Position numbers and translations under genes: made by a program. The notes beneath the pieces are model-generated. The model made no database searches and was not told the origin of the DNA. It worked only from the letters and a program-made list of their open reading frames with translations. Of a DNA stretch of 64,000 nt, positions 7,565-16,801 are shown in pieces. Origin of the DNA: UMGS1002 sp050946195 (lineage in GTDB: Bacteria; Bacillota; Clostridia; Oscillospirales; CAG-272); NCBI GenBank assembly GCA_050946195.1, contig JBMNUI010000002.1:4533-68532 (forward strand), in the 5' to 3' direction. Positions within the stretch are counted from its first letter, which is position 1. Each line of letters opens with the position of its first letter.

Positions 7565-8941
7565 ATGGAGTATTGTGATAACAAAGTAGTAAATATCAAA
7601 ATTGCATACATAGGCGGCGGTTCCCGGGGTTGGGCATGGACGCTGATGAACGATCTTGCACAGGCCAACGATATGTCGGGGGAAGTATATCTCTATGATA
7701 TAGATTTTGAAGCGGCCAGGTACAACGAGATAATAGGCAACAGGATAGACAGTGAAAAATGGAGATATACCGCCGTCAGAACCATAGAAGAAGCGCTCGG
7801 CGGTGCTGATTTTGTAATAATCTCTATTTTGCCCGGGACACTTACGGAAATGGAATCAGACGTACACGCGCCCGAGGAGTTTGGCATTTATCAGCCGGTC
7901 GGCGACACGACCGGTCCGGGTGGGTTTTTCAGAGCGCTTCGCACGGTTCCGATGATGCAGTTTTTTGCAAGGAAAATAAAAGAATGCTGCCCGGATGCCT
8001 GGGTGATTAACTACACGAATCCTATGGCGGTATGTATCGGGGCGCTTTACCGCGAATTTCCCGAAATCAAAGCTTTCGGGTGCTGTCATGAGGTATTCGG
8101 GACTCAAAAACTGCTCAGTAATGCTCTTGACGACGTATGCGGGATAAAAAACGCCGCACGACGTGAAATCTGCGTCAACGTAGTCGGAATAAATCATTTT
8201 ACCTGGTTTACGAAAGCACAGTACCGAAATATAGATCTGTTTGAGGTATACCGGCAGTTTGTCGACAAATATTATAAAACCGGATATTATACCCGAACGG
8301 CCGAGAGCCGGAGCAACAGTCCTTTCGGTTCGGGAGCGCGCGTGCGTTTCGACCTTTTCAGGCGATTCGGGTATATTGCCGCCGCCGGAGACCGTCATCT
8401 GGCGGAGTTTTTGGATAAGGATGATTATCTCTCATCGCCCGAGGCGGTTGAGAGGTGGATGTTTGAACTGACGCCGGTATCATGGCGCCGGGCAGACCGC
8501 GAGAAGCGGATTGCCAAGAGCAAAAGGCTGCTTTCGGGAGAAGAAAAGTTTGTGCTGCACAAATCGGGCGAAGAGGGGGTTTTGCAGATGAGGGCCCTGC
8601 TCGGGCTTGATACGCTTATCACCAACGTAAATCTGCCGAATGTCGGCCAGATACCGAATCTTGAGCCGGGGGTGATTGTTGAAACAAATGCGACATTCCG
8701 GGCAAATATGCTAAGTCCCGTGCAGTCGGGGAATATCCCGGAGAGTATTTACCCTTATGTCAGCCGCACGGCCGAAGAAAACAGCCGTGCAATTGATGCC
8801 GCCTGCTCGCGCGATAAGGAGTATGCGTACAAAGTTTTTGCCGAGGGGCATCTGCTCACGGGACTTGACATGCGGCAGAGGCGGCAGCTGTTTGACATAA
8901 TGTTTGAGAACACCAAAGAATATCTGCCCGAGTTCAGGTAA
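7565..8941 (+). CDS. Glycoside hydrolase family 4, likely alpha-galacturonidase/alpha-glucuronidase type
   Basis: GH4 enzymes hydrolyse glycosides by an NAD+- and Mn2+-dependent oxidation/elimination mechanism in the cytoplasm. The NAD-binding fold starts at AYIGGGSRGW (residues 14-23). The metal site is represented by GCCHEVFGT (about 183-191) and VVGINHFTW (about 218-226). The CHEV signature, rather than CHSV or CN-type, is the one I associate with LplD-like alpha-galacturonidases; this subfamily call is inference. The length of 458 residues is normal. A good SD precedes ATG 7565. It faces an AraC regulator and esterase and is followed 108 bp later by a solute-binding lipoprotein, suggesting import and breakdown of uronic-acid oligosaccharides. 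Confidence 0.85.
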   Translation: MEYCDNKVVNIKIAYIGGGSRGWAWTLMNDLAQANDMSGEVYLYDIDFEAARYNEIIGNRIDSEKWRYTAVRTIEEALGGADFVIISILPGTLTEMESDVHAPEEFGIYQPVGDTTGPGGFFRALRTVPMMQFFARKIKECCPDAWVINYTNPMAVCIGALYREFPEIKAFGCCHEVFGTQKLLSNALDDVCGIKNAARREICVNVVGINHFTWFTKAQYRNIDLFEVYRQFVDKYYKTGYYTRTAESRSNSPFGSGARVRFDLFRRFGYIAAAGDRHLAEFLDKDDYLSSPEAVERWMFELTPVSWRRADREKRIAKSKRLLSGEEKFVLHKSGEEGVLQMRALLGLDTLITNVNLPNVGQIPNLEPGVIVETNATFRANMLSPVQSGNIPESIYPYVSRTAEENSRAIDAACSRDKEYAYKVFAEGHLLTGLDMRQRRQLFDIMFENTKEYLPEFR

Positions 8942-9049
8942 AAGCCGGCCAACGAAGGTTTTATTCTATGACAATGCACGCATGGTCCCGGACAGTGTTA
9001 TATAACCGCGATTCACAAAGAGAATTCAACTACAGGGAGAGGTTGGAAT

Positions 9050-10558
9050 ATGAGTGTCAGGAGAATTATCGCTTTATTATCCGGCTTATTTGTTTTATCA
9101 ATCCTTTTTGTTTCGTGTTCGACCGGCGGGGATGAGAGTGACGAAACCACGACAACTCAAGCCAATCTGTCGGCAGAGACCACACAAGCCGATACCGAGG
9201 AAACTACCGTCTTGCCCGAGCTTGATGTTCAAGACCTTGGTGAATACGAGTTCAAGGTGCTCTGGCCCGAACAGCATCCCGACGGGCATTTCATGCACAA
9301 TGAGATAGCGGTAGAGTTTGATTCGGGAGATGTAATAGATTCAGCGGTATTTCAGCGCAATCTTGCTGTTGAAGAAAAATATAATGTCAATATTGTTTCT
9401 GTGCTCCAATGGTGCAGCACCGTGTCAAAGACCATCAAGAATGAGCATCTTGCCGGGGAAAAGAACTACGATGCCTTCTGCTCGCCGATTGCAATGGTAA
9501 CCTCTATAGCACTTGAAGGCATCTGTGCCGATTACTATGATATGCCGTATTACAAAGAGGAATATGTGTGGTGGGACTATGACATAATGGAGGATTTCTC
9601 CATCGGCAAGGCAAAGTATTTCGGCACCGGGGACATAATAATCAGCGACAATTTCTATCCTTATTGCGTGTTTGCAAACCTTGATATGTATGAGGATTTC
9701 GGTTTTTCCGAGAATCTTTATGACCTTGTAAGAAACAAAAAATGGACTGTCGACAAACTGATGGAGCTGTGCAAAAATGTTCCCTCAAGCACAGACAATA
9801 CTTGGAATTATGAGGACAGGTACGGTATTCTTGTAAATCAATCGACCGCAAAAGCCTTGTTCTACGCTTTCGGAAAAAATGTTGTAATTCTTGACGATAA
9901 GGGATATCCGCAGTGGGTCATGACACCCGAGTACACGCAGGATGCGCTTGATAAAATTATTGAACTTTTCCACAGCGGCAACATAGCATACAGCACCGAC
10001 GACGATATCGGCCACAATATGCCCGGCTTATCCCACGCACAGACGGCTCTTAAAATGTTCAATAACAATCAGGCGCTTTTCTACGCCGAAGAGCTGATAG
10101 TTTCGGAACGCTTAAAATACGCAAACACCAACCTGACCTTTGCGGTTCTGCCCATGCCGCTTTACGATGAAAGCCAGAGCGAATATTGCTGCGTATTGAA
10201 TGACGCGGTGGTGGTTTGCGTCCCCGCCAGTCAGGACCTTGAACGCTCGTCGCTTATTCTCTCGGCCATGGGCAGGGAGTCGGTAAACACTCTGACGCCG
10301 GCATTCTATGAAAACGTGCTTACATACAGGTACATGACCGACAGCGATTCTGTCGAAACCCTTTCTCTGATTCTCAGTTCCGCAAAGGCTCCCGATATCG
10401 CAACCCTTCTTGATTACGGCAAGGTAATGTCGGGATTTAAAAAGCTGGCGCTCGAAGGCTCTTCGAATTTCGCATCTGTTTATAAGACTGGTGTTAAGAT
10501 TGCTGAGATTGAAATAAAGAAACTGATTAATATGATTGAAAACAATCAAGGCAGATAG
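9050..10558 (+). CDS. ABC-type solute-binding lipoprotein (family 1), paralogue 1
   Basis: The N-terminus has a signal peptide and lipobox (LFVSC, Cys about residue 23), so the mature protein is probably lipid-anchored outside the membrane. A Thr-rich stretch (ETTTTQ...) follows and then a 430-residue binding domain with the SBP-1 features SAVFQRNLAVEEKYNV and LYDLVRNKKWTVDKLMEL. It shares these with the proteins at 10703 and 14504, so the three are paralogues. Sugar-binding ABC components of this type normally sit beside two permease genes; none are present in the window. It lies downstream of GH4 on the same strand, with an SD (GGGAGAGG). The stop is TAG, which matters for interpreting the TAG at 32260. 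The ligand is unknown. Confidence 0.85.
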   Translation: MSVRRIIALLSGLFVLSILFVSCSTGGDESDETTTTQANLSAETTQADTEETTVLPELDVQDLGEYEFKVLWPEQHPDGHFMHNEIAVEFDSGDVIDSAVFQRNLAVEEKYNVNIVSVLQWCSTVSKTIKNEHLAGEKNYDAFCSPIAMVTSIALEGICADYYDMPYYKEEYVWWDYDIMEDFSIGKAKYFGTGDIIISDNFYPYCVFANLDMYEDFGFSENLYDLVRNKKWTVDKLMELCKNVPSSTDNTWNYEDRYGILVNQSTAKALFYAFGKNVVILDDKGYPQWVMTPEYTQDALDKIIELFHSGNIAYSTDDDIGHNMPGLSHAQTALKMFNNNQALFYAEELIVSERLKYANTNLTFAVLPMPLYDESQSEYCCVLNDAVVVCVPASQDLERSSLILSAMGRESVNTLTPAFYENVLTYRYMTDSDSVETLSLILSSAKAPDIATLLDYGKVMSGFKKLALEGSSNFASVYKTGVKIAEIEIKKLINMIENNQGR

Positions 10559-10617
10559 GGCTTAAATAAAGAGGAAAAACGGCTCAGGCGTGGTTGCTTT
10601 CATATCAAGCATATAAA

Positions 10618-10652
10618 TACCCCCGGTGTGTCCGGGGGTATATTTTTTTTTA
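10618..10652 (+). terminator. Rho-independent terminator after solute-binding protein 1
   Basis: A perfect 9-bp stem TACCCCCGG/CCGGGGGTA (10618-10626, 10632-10640) is followed by TATTTTTTTTTAT. Confidence 0.92.
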
Positions 10653-10702
10653 TCAATTGGCGGCAGGAGAGCAGGCCGCCGCGTCCCCTGCACTCGATTG
10701 AA

Positions 10703-12178
10703 TCAATCGAGATTCTTCATTCTGTCGTACAGTTCTGTAAGCGCCTGGTCGATAATTTTTTTGCTTGACGACCAAGTTGAGGCCAGGTTACCTGTGGTGT
10801 AGCCGTTGTAGAGAATGCTTGCAATATTGGTGCCGTAGGGTTCTGAGATGTCGTATAAAATGGTGCTCTTTATAAGGTCGAGCATCTGCGAGGCGGTTTC
10901 CTCGTGAACCCGCTTTGTTTTTATTGTAATCTCATAATACGCCGACATGACCGTCAGGCTCGACTGATATGCCCAGTACTCCATGATGATGCCCACCCTG
11001 TCGTAGTCCATGTCGCAGTTGGGTATCGCCCAGATAAGCGAGTATTTGTCCATCTTGTGATAATAGCTTTCCTGAGTCTCGTCATACTTGGGATTGGGCA
11101 GCACGCCGTAGTCGGATTTCATGTCCTTGAATTGATGGGCAATTCCCATGTTGCCCTGAATAAAGAGGAAATGGTCCTGTGTGAAGAGCGAGCGGCCGTA
11201 GTCATATATATTTGCAAAATTCGAGGTGTCGGCGCCTGCTGAGGCCTGCTGATATGTGATTGAATAATTATTGTTGAGCAGCACGCTCGCCACTTTTGAC
11301 ATGATATCCAGAGTCTTTTCGTTGTATGCATTGGTGGTCAGCGTACCGTCGGGATTTGTCTCGATGAATTTGATGCCGCAGCCCACCAGAAGGTGCATGA
11401 TGTTCCCGTTTGAAGCGCCCTCCTCGGCCAGCAATCCGTAGGTATCCTCGGCGTTCCATACTCCGTCGCCGTTGTCGGTTGAGACCGACTGAACCATGCT
11501 GAGAAATTTGTCGAGCGTCCATTTGTTGTTATGTACCAGATCATAGGGATTCTCAAGGTTGTAGTCTGCTATCAGTTGCTTGTTGAAATAGAAAAAGCGC
11601 GCTCCGGCAAGATTGCTCACACTGACATCGTTGGCCATAAAGAAGAGCTTGCCGGCGACCTCGTAGTCACGAGCGCAGTTTGCATCCCAGTATTTCTGTG
11701 TAAAATCCACATGTTCAAGGCTGTTGAAATTATAAAAGCAGCCCTCCTGTGCGAGCGGCCCCAGATAGCTGCGCCGGTCGAGCACAAGGTCAAAGGGGAC
11801 ATCCCCTGATTGAAGATATGTACGGATTTTTTCGTACGGATTACTCTCTTCAATTGTAGATATTTTTACACTGTAATTCTCCTCGACCGCAAGGTTGCGC
11901 AGATAAACCGCTTCGGACATTGTGTCGACTACATTGTCGCTGACGATATGCATCCCGGGATAGGAACCGGCGGACGAGGACCTTGCGTAAACGACAAAAT
12001 CTGCTCCGCCGTAGTCGGCATCCGGGAATACCGGGGTATTGTCGGTTGTGGTTTCCTCGTTGGTATCTGAGGCTGCCGGGACACTGGTGTCGTTGTTTGT
12101 TTCGTTGTTCGTCGTGCAGCCGGCTGCAGCGACAAGCAAAAGTAGAATCAGAATTAAAGCCGCTACCCTGACTTTCAT
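10703..12178 (-). CDS. ABC-type solute-binding lipoprotein (family 1), paralogue 2
   Basis: A 491-residue extracytoplasmic lipoprotein. The signal peptide MKVRVAALILILLLLVAAAGC ends in lipobox AAGC, and an Asn/Thr-rich linker precedes the binding domain. The shared paralogue motif ENPYDLVHNNKWTLDKFLSM is present, as is EAVYLRNLAVEENYSV. Start ATG 12178 was preferred over the longer frame because GGAAGGGG lies just upstream and the signal peptide begins there. Its own promoter is at 12240-12268, so it is an independent single-gene unit convergent with solute-binding protein 1. There is no permease or ATPase nearby; the ligand is unknown. Confidence 0.85.
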   Translation of the reverse strand: MKVRVAALILILLLLVAAAGCTTNNETNNDTSVPAASDTNEETTTDNTPVFPDADYGGADFVVYARSSSAGSYPGMHIVSDNVVDTMSEAVYLRNLAVEENYSVKISTIEESNPYEKIRTYLQSGDVPFDLVLDRRSYLGPLAQEGCFYNFNSLEHVDFTQKYWDANCARDYEVAGKLFFMANDVSVSNLAGARFFYFNKQLIADYNLENPYDLVHNNKWTLDKFLSMVQSVSTDNGDGVWNAEDTYGLLAEEGASNGNIMHLLVGCGIKFIETNPDGTLTTNAYNEKTLDIMSKVASVLLNNNYSITYQQASAGADTSNFANIYDYGRSLFTQDHFLFIQGNMGIAHQFKDMKSDYGVLPNPKYDETQESYYHKMDKYSLIWAIPNCDMDYDRVGIIMEYWAYQSSLTVMSAYYEITIKTKRVHEETASQMLDLIKSTILYDISEPYGTNIASILYNGYTTGNLASTWSSSKKIIDQALTELYDRMKNLD

Positions 12179-12239
12179 AGATGGCCCCTTCCTTTCCCTT
12201 TCAGATAAATAATTGTCCCGAGTGGATTGCTCTTTATAA

Positions 12240-12268
12240 ATATTATACCAGTTACATAATATTGTCAA
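12240..12268 (-). promoter_or_regulatory. Promoter of solute-binding protein 2
   Basis: On the minus strand TTGACA (12263-12268) is 17 bp from TAATAT (12240-12245); a perfect TATAAT (12242-12247) overlaps it at 15-bp spacing. Confidence 0.7.
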
Positions 12269-12346
12269 GCGTAATCAATAATCCCATTGCAGAGCCATAT
12301 AGGTTTAATTTTAACCCTCTGAAGAATTTTGTGTGTTCGATGTGCT

Positions 12347-12667
12347 TTATATCCTGCGTGTCTGCTCATCAATCCAAGACAAATATGCGGCGCTCCCTTT
12401 TTCTGCATCAAAAAACAGGATTTCGGGCGTATCATACGGATGAAGCTCAAGGAGTTTTCGCTCAAGTTCAATATACAGCTCCTCTTTGGTTTTGAACAGC
12501 ACTAAAACCTCGTCCTCGTGGCAAAGTTCGCTCTTCCATATGTAGTGGCTTTTTATCGGAATTTCCTGAACGCACGCTGCGAGCCTGCATTTGATAATTT
12601 CCTCTATCACAGGCTCTGCCTGCTCTTTGCTTGCAAATGTGGTCAGAAGTATTCCGTATTTGCCCAT
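12347..12667 (-). CDS. cutA: CutA family protein (divalent cation tolerance)
   Basis: A 106-residue CutA1-type protein with the family hallmarks LLTTFASKEQAEPVIEEII at the N-terminus, LAACVQEIPIKSHYIWKSE, and the C-terminal HPYDTPEILFFDA. CutA forms stable trimers related to PII proteins. Its link to copper tolerance comes from E. coli genetics and the biochemical role is unsettled. It lies 4 bp downstream of the GDPD gene, whose last codons contain its SD (GAGGT), so translation is probably coupled. It is the last gene of the deacetylase-GDPD-cutA operon. Confidence 0.93.
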   Translation of the reverse strand: MGKYGILLTTFASKEQAEPVIEEIIKCRLAACVQEIPIKSHYIWKSELCHEDEVLVLFKTKEELYIELERKLLELHPYDTPEILFFDAEKGSAAYLSWIDEQTRRI

Positions 12668-12671
12668 ATTT

Positions 12672-13463
12672 TTACCTCAAACCGTGCTTTTTCAGAATTT
12701 CGATGAGCCCGGCAGGATCGTTGCTTGTAAATAACTCTGCTCCGCGCTCGACCGCAAGCAAAACGTCGGCTTCGGTGCGCACCCCGGCACCCACCCACGG
12801 GTGAATACCGTCGGCCTTCACTCTTTCAAAATCCTCGGCGGGGTTTACTGGAGAGTCGCCGCGCACCCATTTATTGTTGACCAGACGCTGATTGAATAGG
12901 CAGGCGCAGTAGAGCCTTGCTTTGGTATTGCCCCCGATTTCATACGGGTAGAAACTATGCAGGCGGAAGCGGCCGTCGTATTTCTTTTCTATGTATTCAA
13001 GCAACCTGCCGTCAAAGCTGTTGGCAACAGACCTGTCCCAGAGCCCGTACTCATCAATAAGTTTTATCGCGCGGTCGGCGCTTTTACACGCAAACTCGCT
13101 GCCAAGCACGTGAATATAGTCCTTGAATTCAAAATTGAAGGCCACATTCTGCCCGATCTGCTTCATCAGATCAAGAAATTCTTCAAGTGTCGGAACACTG
13201 TAACCGGCAAATTCCTCCCCGCGCTTTCTGCCGACATCGATTTTTTTAATTTCGGCCAGGGTCATCTCATGTATTTTCCCGGGGTTGCCGGCGGTGCGCA
13301 AAAAATCGCTGTCATGAGCGATTACTATTTCGCCGTTCTTTGTCATATGAAGGTCGAGCTCTATCATGTCAACGCCGATCTCACACGCCGAGCGGAACGC
13401 CGGGAGCGTGTTTTCGGGGAAGAGCGCCATATTGCCGCGATGCGCCGCTACTTCGATTTTCAT
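12672..13463 (-). CDS. Glycerophosphodiester phosphodiesterase
   Basis: A 263-residue GDPD-family enzyme that hydrolyses glycerophosphodiesters to glycerol-3-phosphate and an alcohol. The catalytic signature is complete: AHRGNMALFPENT at residues 7-19, EIGVDMIELDLHMTKNG at about 29-45 and IVIAHD at about 47-52; LDLMKQ and FNFEFKD follow in the barrel. There is no signal peptide, so it is cytoplasmic. It lies in an operon with a polysaccharide deacetylase upstream (27 bp gap) and cutA downstream. SD GAGGTG is well placed. The link to the deacetylase is by position only. Confidence 0.92.
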   Translation of the reverse strand: MKIEVAAHRGNMALFPENTLPAFRSACEIGVDMIELDLHMTKNGEIVIAHDSDFLRTAGNPGKIHEMTLAEIKKIDVGRKRGEEFAGYSVPTLEEFLDLMKQIGQNVAFNFEFKDYIHVLGSEFACKSADRAIKLIDEYGLWDRSVANSFDGRLLEYIEKKYDGRFRLHSFYPYEIGGNTKARLYCACLFNQRLVNNKWVRGDSPVNPAEDFERVKADGIHPWVGAGVRTEADVLLAVERGAELFTSNDPAGLIEILKKHGLR

Positions 13464-13490
13464 GTCAACACCTCGGTATTTGCCCGAAAA

Positions 13491-14333
13491 TCAATCAGAA
13501 ATTTTGATGGTTTCCCCGGGCGATATTGTATAAATCTTATTATTCTTCATCTCAAAGCAAACGGGTATTGCCGTTGGATTGAAGACAATCTTGCCGTTGA
13601 CGCTGAACTTCAGCGCCCTGTATGCCGCAACATAGTCGTACAATTCGATATTCGTGCAGTACCAGATATCGCTCTGCCCGCCGATATATGAGGCAAACTC
13701 CTCAATCAGGTTCCAGTTGTTGTCCCGCTCAAACTCATAGCTATGCCCCCAGAGGTAGAAGAGCCAGGGGTCGCCGCTCGGGGATTTTTCGAGAAACTTT
13801 TTGGCAAGGGCTGTCAGTTGATCCGAGTTGTGATGGCATGTTGCAGGGAGCCGGTGCCAGTCGCCGGGGATATCGAAGCTGTTTGTTGAGATAACCGTTC
13901 GCGAATAGGCTATTCCGCATCTTTTCAGGGTTTCGACGGCATTGTCATTGAACCGCCCATAGGCATACGCCATGCCGCGAATTTGTCTGTCAAACATATC
14001 CTCGAGGTTTTCCCTGTCGCGCAGGACCTCGTAGGTGGCAAGCTCGGGCGTAAGTTGCTCGAGGTTGGCGTGAGTGAGCCCGTGGCAGGCTATCTCCATG
14101 CCGCTGTTGACATATGTATCATATGCCGCCGAGCGGCTCATCCTGCGGTGAAACTGCTGCGGGGGATAAACTGTGCCTTCTGGTGCAAATAAGCCGCTGT
14201 TGATGTTGAAGGTCCCCTTAAGGCCGTTTTTCTGCATAATTTCAATGAGCCTGACATCAGTCTCCACGCCATCGTCATAGCTCATTGTAAAGGCTTTTTT
14301 GCGCCCGCCCGGAAATCTCATATACACACTCAT
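13491..14333 (-). CDS. Polysaccharide deacetylase (NodB homology, CE4-like)
   Basis: A 280-residue protein with the NodB fold. Motif 1 is TMSYDDGVETD (the catalytic Asp and metal Asp, about residues 18-28) and motif 2 is CHGLTHANLEQL (the metal His pair, about 97). CE4 enzymes remove N- or O-acetyl groups from amino-sugar polymers. There is no signal peptide, so this member appears cytoplasmic and may act on soluble oligosaccharides. It is the first gene of the operon with GDPD and cutA, driven by the promoter at 14381-14409. The start is uncertain: ATG 14333 and ATG 14321 are both possible, and the strongest SD-like sequence (AAGGAGG, about 14360) is rather distant from both. Confidence 0.85.
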   Translation of the reverse strand: MSVYMRFPGGRKKAFTMSYDDGVETDVRLIEIMQKNGLKGTFNINSGLFAPEGTVYPPQQFHRRMSRSAAYDTYVNSGMEIACHGLTHANLEQLTPELATYEVLRDRENLEDMFDRQIRGMAYAYGRFNDNAVETLKRCGIAYSRTVISTNSFDIPGDWHRLPATCHHNSDQLTALAKKFLEKSPSGDPWLFYLWGHSYEFERDNNWNLIEEFASYIGGQSDIWYCTNIELYDYVAAYRALKFSVNGKIVFNPTAIPVCFEMKNNKIYTISPGETIKISD

Positions 14334-14380
14334 CTCAAGTCACAATGCTCTCTGGCTTTTCCTCCTTATTATGTAACTTC

Positions 14381-14409
14381 ATTATACCCCGCCGTAAATG
14401 ATTTTTCAA
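14381..14409 (-). promoter_or_regulatory. Promoter of deacetylase-GDPD-cutA operon
   Basis: On the minus strand TTGAAA (14404-14409), 17-bp spacer and TATAAT (14381-14386). Confidence 0.8.
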
Positions 14410-14420
14410 GTAATATGTGT

Positions 14421-14478
14421 AAAAAAGACCTGTTGAAGCCACAACCGGTTATATAACCCGGGGTGACGACAACAGGTC
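14421..14478 (-). terminator. Terminator after solute-binding protein 3
   Basis: On the minus strand a 9-bp stem GACCTGTTG/CAACAGGTC (14470-14478, 14427-14435) encloses a second short stem (CCGG...CCGG with an AT loop) and is followed by TTTTTT. The T-run ends beside the -35 of the next operon. Confidence 0.85.
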
Positions 14479-14503
14479 GAAATAGTACTGCTTTCGAGTC
14501 GGC

Positions 14504-15997
14504 TCAGTTGACCAGCTTATTGTTGAGCGAGTCGAGCAGGCGCCCCAGCGCTTTCTGAAAGCTTGCGTACTCGGTTGCCCAGGAGGTCGAGCCGGACCCC
14601 ACAAGGTTGCGGAATCTTGTCTGGGTAAGGTTGTCGAGGACCATTCCGTAAATCCTGCCAAGGTCAAACACAACTCCCTCGCGGACAAGGTCATACATGC
14701 CCGCCGCGGTCGGATCTTCCGAATACTTGATTTTGAGCGTAACCTCAAATATCGCGGGGGTAGTCGTCCGGTAGGCCGCCGATGCCAGCGCCTCGAGCGT
14801 CGCGCTTGCCAGGTCCATATCCCTGATATTGATGGCTACCGAATAGAGCGTGAAGGGATTTCCGACGCAGGTAATGAAATTTTCCTGTGTCGAATCATAT
14901 TTGGGCACCGGCACGACACCGAAGCTCAAGTCGCTTGCCTTCGAGAAGTTCAAGAAAGCATCCTTGGTGCGCTGGGTAAAGAGCAGCACCAGGCCGTTTG
15001 AGAACTGTTCGTTTATTGTTCCGGTGTCCTCCCTCATCCAGAGGCCGTCGTCGCTGCCGAAGAGGATGCCGTTAAGCTTGACCACAAGGTCTATTGCCTT
15101 TTCGCTTGAGTAACTCGGGGAGATTATCAGCGTTCCGTCGCTGTTTTTGTCGGTGGTTCTAAGTCCCGAACCGTAGAAAAAGGCGTCAATCGAAAGCCAG
15201 GGAATTATGGTTCCGAACCTGTCGCCGTAGTCCTTGGTACCGTTGGCGTTGAGGTCTGTGTAAAGCCCACTGCACATTTCTATGTATTTGTCAAGTGTCC
15301 ACTTGTTTTCGGCAACCAGCTCATAGGGGTTTTCAAGGTCGAATTGTGCGATGAGGTCCTTGTTGAAGAAGGTCGCGTACATGAAATAAAGCACGTTGGT
15401 CGAAATGTCGCCCGATACGAAATAAAGCTTCCCTCCAACAGTGGCCTCGTTTGTAAGCGTTGCCGGCCACCAGGGCATGTCAAGGTCAATGTATGGCGTG
15501 TCCGACAGGTCGGAGCAGTAGCCGTTGTAGGCCAGGTTGGCAACCGTCTGGCTGTAGGCGGCCATTATGTCAAATTCACGGTCACCCGCCGCAATGCTGT
15601 TACCGACTTTATTCGTATAGTCGTTCAGGGCGGTATTTCGGCCGGGCTGACCGATGAAATTAAGCTTTACCCCGATTCTCTCCTCGGTCTCAAGGTTCCT
15701 TTGATATATCGCATCGTTTACTATGTCGCCGGGTTCCCCGTCGGCAAAAAACTCGGGAAGCTCAACGTCGCTCCAGTAAAGGATATTGACCGTCTGGTTG
15801 TTAAAGTTGAGGTCGTCCGGAAGATTGTCGCGCAGGTAATCACTGCTTTCGTCCGGGGTGGTAACCGTATTATCTGTGTTGTCCCCGACCTTTGACGTTC
15901 CGCCGCCGTCATCCCTGTTGTTCGTGCAGGCGGCTGCAAGAGAACAGATTATTGCCAAAGCCACAATCAGCGCGAGTCTTTTAACCGGTTTTTTCAT
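14504..15997 (-). CDS. ABC-type solute-binding lipoprotein (family 1), paralogue 3
   Basis: A 497-residue lipoprotein with a signal peptide and lipobox LAAAC (Cys about residue 24), a Gly/Asn-rich linker, and the family segments DAIYQRNLETEERIGVKL and ENPYELVAENKWTLDKYIEM. These are clearly homologous to the proteins at 9050 and 10703. It overlaps the end of the upstream endonuclease/exonuclease/phosphatase-family gene by 17 bp with an SD inside that gene, so translation is coupled. A strong terminator follows. No permease or ATPase is present. The upstream partner and the divergent GntR regulator suggest a small regulon. Confidence 0.85.
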   Translation of the reverse strand: MKKPVKRLALIVALAIICSLAAACTNNRDDGGGTSKVGDNTDNTVTTPDESSDYLRDNLPDDLNFNNQTVNILYWSDVELPEFFADGEPGDIVNDAIYQRNLETEERIGVKLNFIGQPGRNTALNDYTNKVGNSIAAGDREFDIMAAYSQTVANLAYNGYCSDLSDTPYIDLDMPWWPATLTNEATVGGKLYFVSGDISTNVLYFMYATFFNKDLIAQFDLENPYELVAENKWTLDKYIEMCSGLYTDLNANGTKDYGDRFGTIIPWLSIDAFFYGSGLRTTDKNSDGTLIISPSYSSEKAIDLVVKLNGILFGSDDGLWMREDTGTINEQFSNGLVLLFTQRTKDAFLNFSKASDLSFGVVPVPKYDSTQENFITCVGNPFTLYSVAINIRDMDLASATLEALASAAYRTTTPAIFEVTLKIKYSEDPTAAGMYDLVREGVVFDLGRIYGMVLDNLTQTRFRNLVGSGSTSWATEYASFQKALGRLLDSLNNKLVN

Positions 15998-16790
15998 AGC
16001 CCTGTCCCTCCTCCATTATAATTATGCTTGACACCGCCGCGTGGTGGTCCGAGTACCAGATGCCGCCCTCGTGCGGGTCGGGTACCGTGTGACTTTCGGC
16101 GGCGACATGTTCAAAGTTTGTGAAGATATAGTCAATCTTGGTTTTGTTGTCCCCCGAAAGCTCGCCGAACCCGTGATATGTGCTGCCGATTCCTGCCGTT
16201 GTATCCTTGAGCGGGAATTCTTTGTTTTGGGTGATAACCTTTATCTCCTCGGCGTCGGGCGGCGCGTTGAAGTCGCCGGTGAGTATAGCCCTGCCTCCGA
16301 AGGCCGAAAGATAGGCGACAATCTGCTCGCCGGATTTGAGCCGCGCGGCGGCGCTTAGATGGTCTGTGTGGGCATTGCAGACAAGGAAAATGCCGCTTTT
16401 GTCATTGTGCTTTAGATACGCCGCCGTGAAAATCCGCGGCCAGCGGCTCTGGCCGAGATTCTCAAACCGCGAGCCGGGTATATTTGGCGCCGGGGAAAGC
16501 CAGAGGACCTCGTATTTGAGAAGCTCAAAGAGGTCCTTTTTATATGCAATCGGGACAGCCTCCCCGTGAAGGTCGGCCATGCGCCCGCAGCCGACAATTA
16601 TGTAATCGCCCAGCGTCTCCCTCAGCCAGAGGCGTGCCTCGTCTGTCACCTCCTGAAAACCGATAATATCGGGGGATTCCCGAGCAATCATTTCAAGAAT
16701 CCGCTCTTTTCTGTTTGGGAAAGCGTTGATGCCGTCCTTCGGGGTGTTCATCCTGAGATTGAAGGACATTACCTTGATTTTGACACTCAT
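15981..16790 (-). CDS. Endonuclease/exonuclease/phosphatase family hydrolase
   Basis: A 269-residue cytoplasmic protein of the DNase I-like phosphoesterase fold. Visible motifs are VMSFNLRMN (residues 7-15), DIIGFQEV with the metal Glu (about 41-48), CNAHTDH (catalytic His, about 141), LTGDFNAPPDAEE (about 170) and YSDHHAA near the C-terminus. Family members cleave phosphodiesters in nucleic acids, inositol phosphates or sphingomyelin; the substrate is not evident. It starts about 108 bp from the divergent GntR gene and is translationally coupled to solute-binding protein 3. A GDPD-like role in phosphate or head-group scavenging is possible (inference). Confidence 0.82.
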   Translation of the reverse strand: MSVKIKVMSFNLRMNTPKDGINAFPNRKERILEMIARESPDIIGFQEVTDEARLWLRETLGDYIIVGCGRMADLHGEAVPIAYKKDLFELLKYEVLWLSPAPNIPGSRFENLGQSRWPRIFTAAYLKHNDKSGIFLVCNAHTDHLSAAARLKSGEQIVAYLSAFGGRAILTGDFNAPPDAEEIKVITQNKEFPLKDTTAGIGSTYHGFGELSGDNKTKIDYIFTNFEHVAAESHTVPDPHEGGIWYSDHHAAVSSIIIMEEGQGYEKTG

Positions 16791-16801
16791 CGGTTACCTC
16801 A

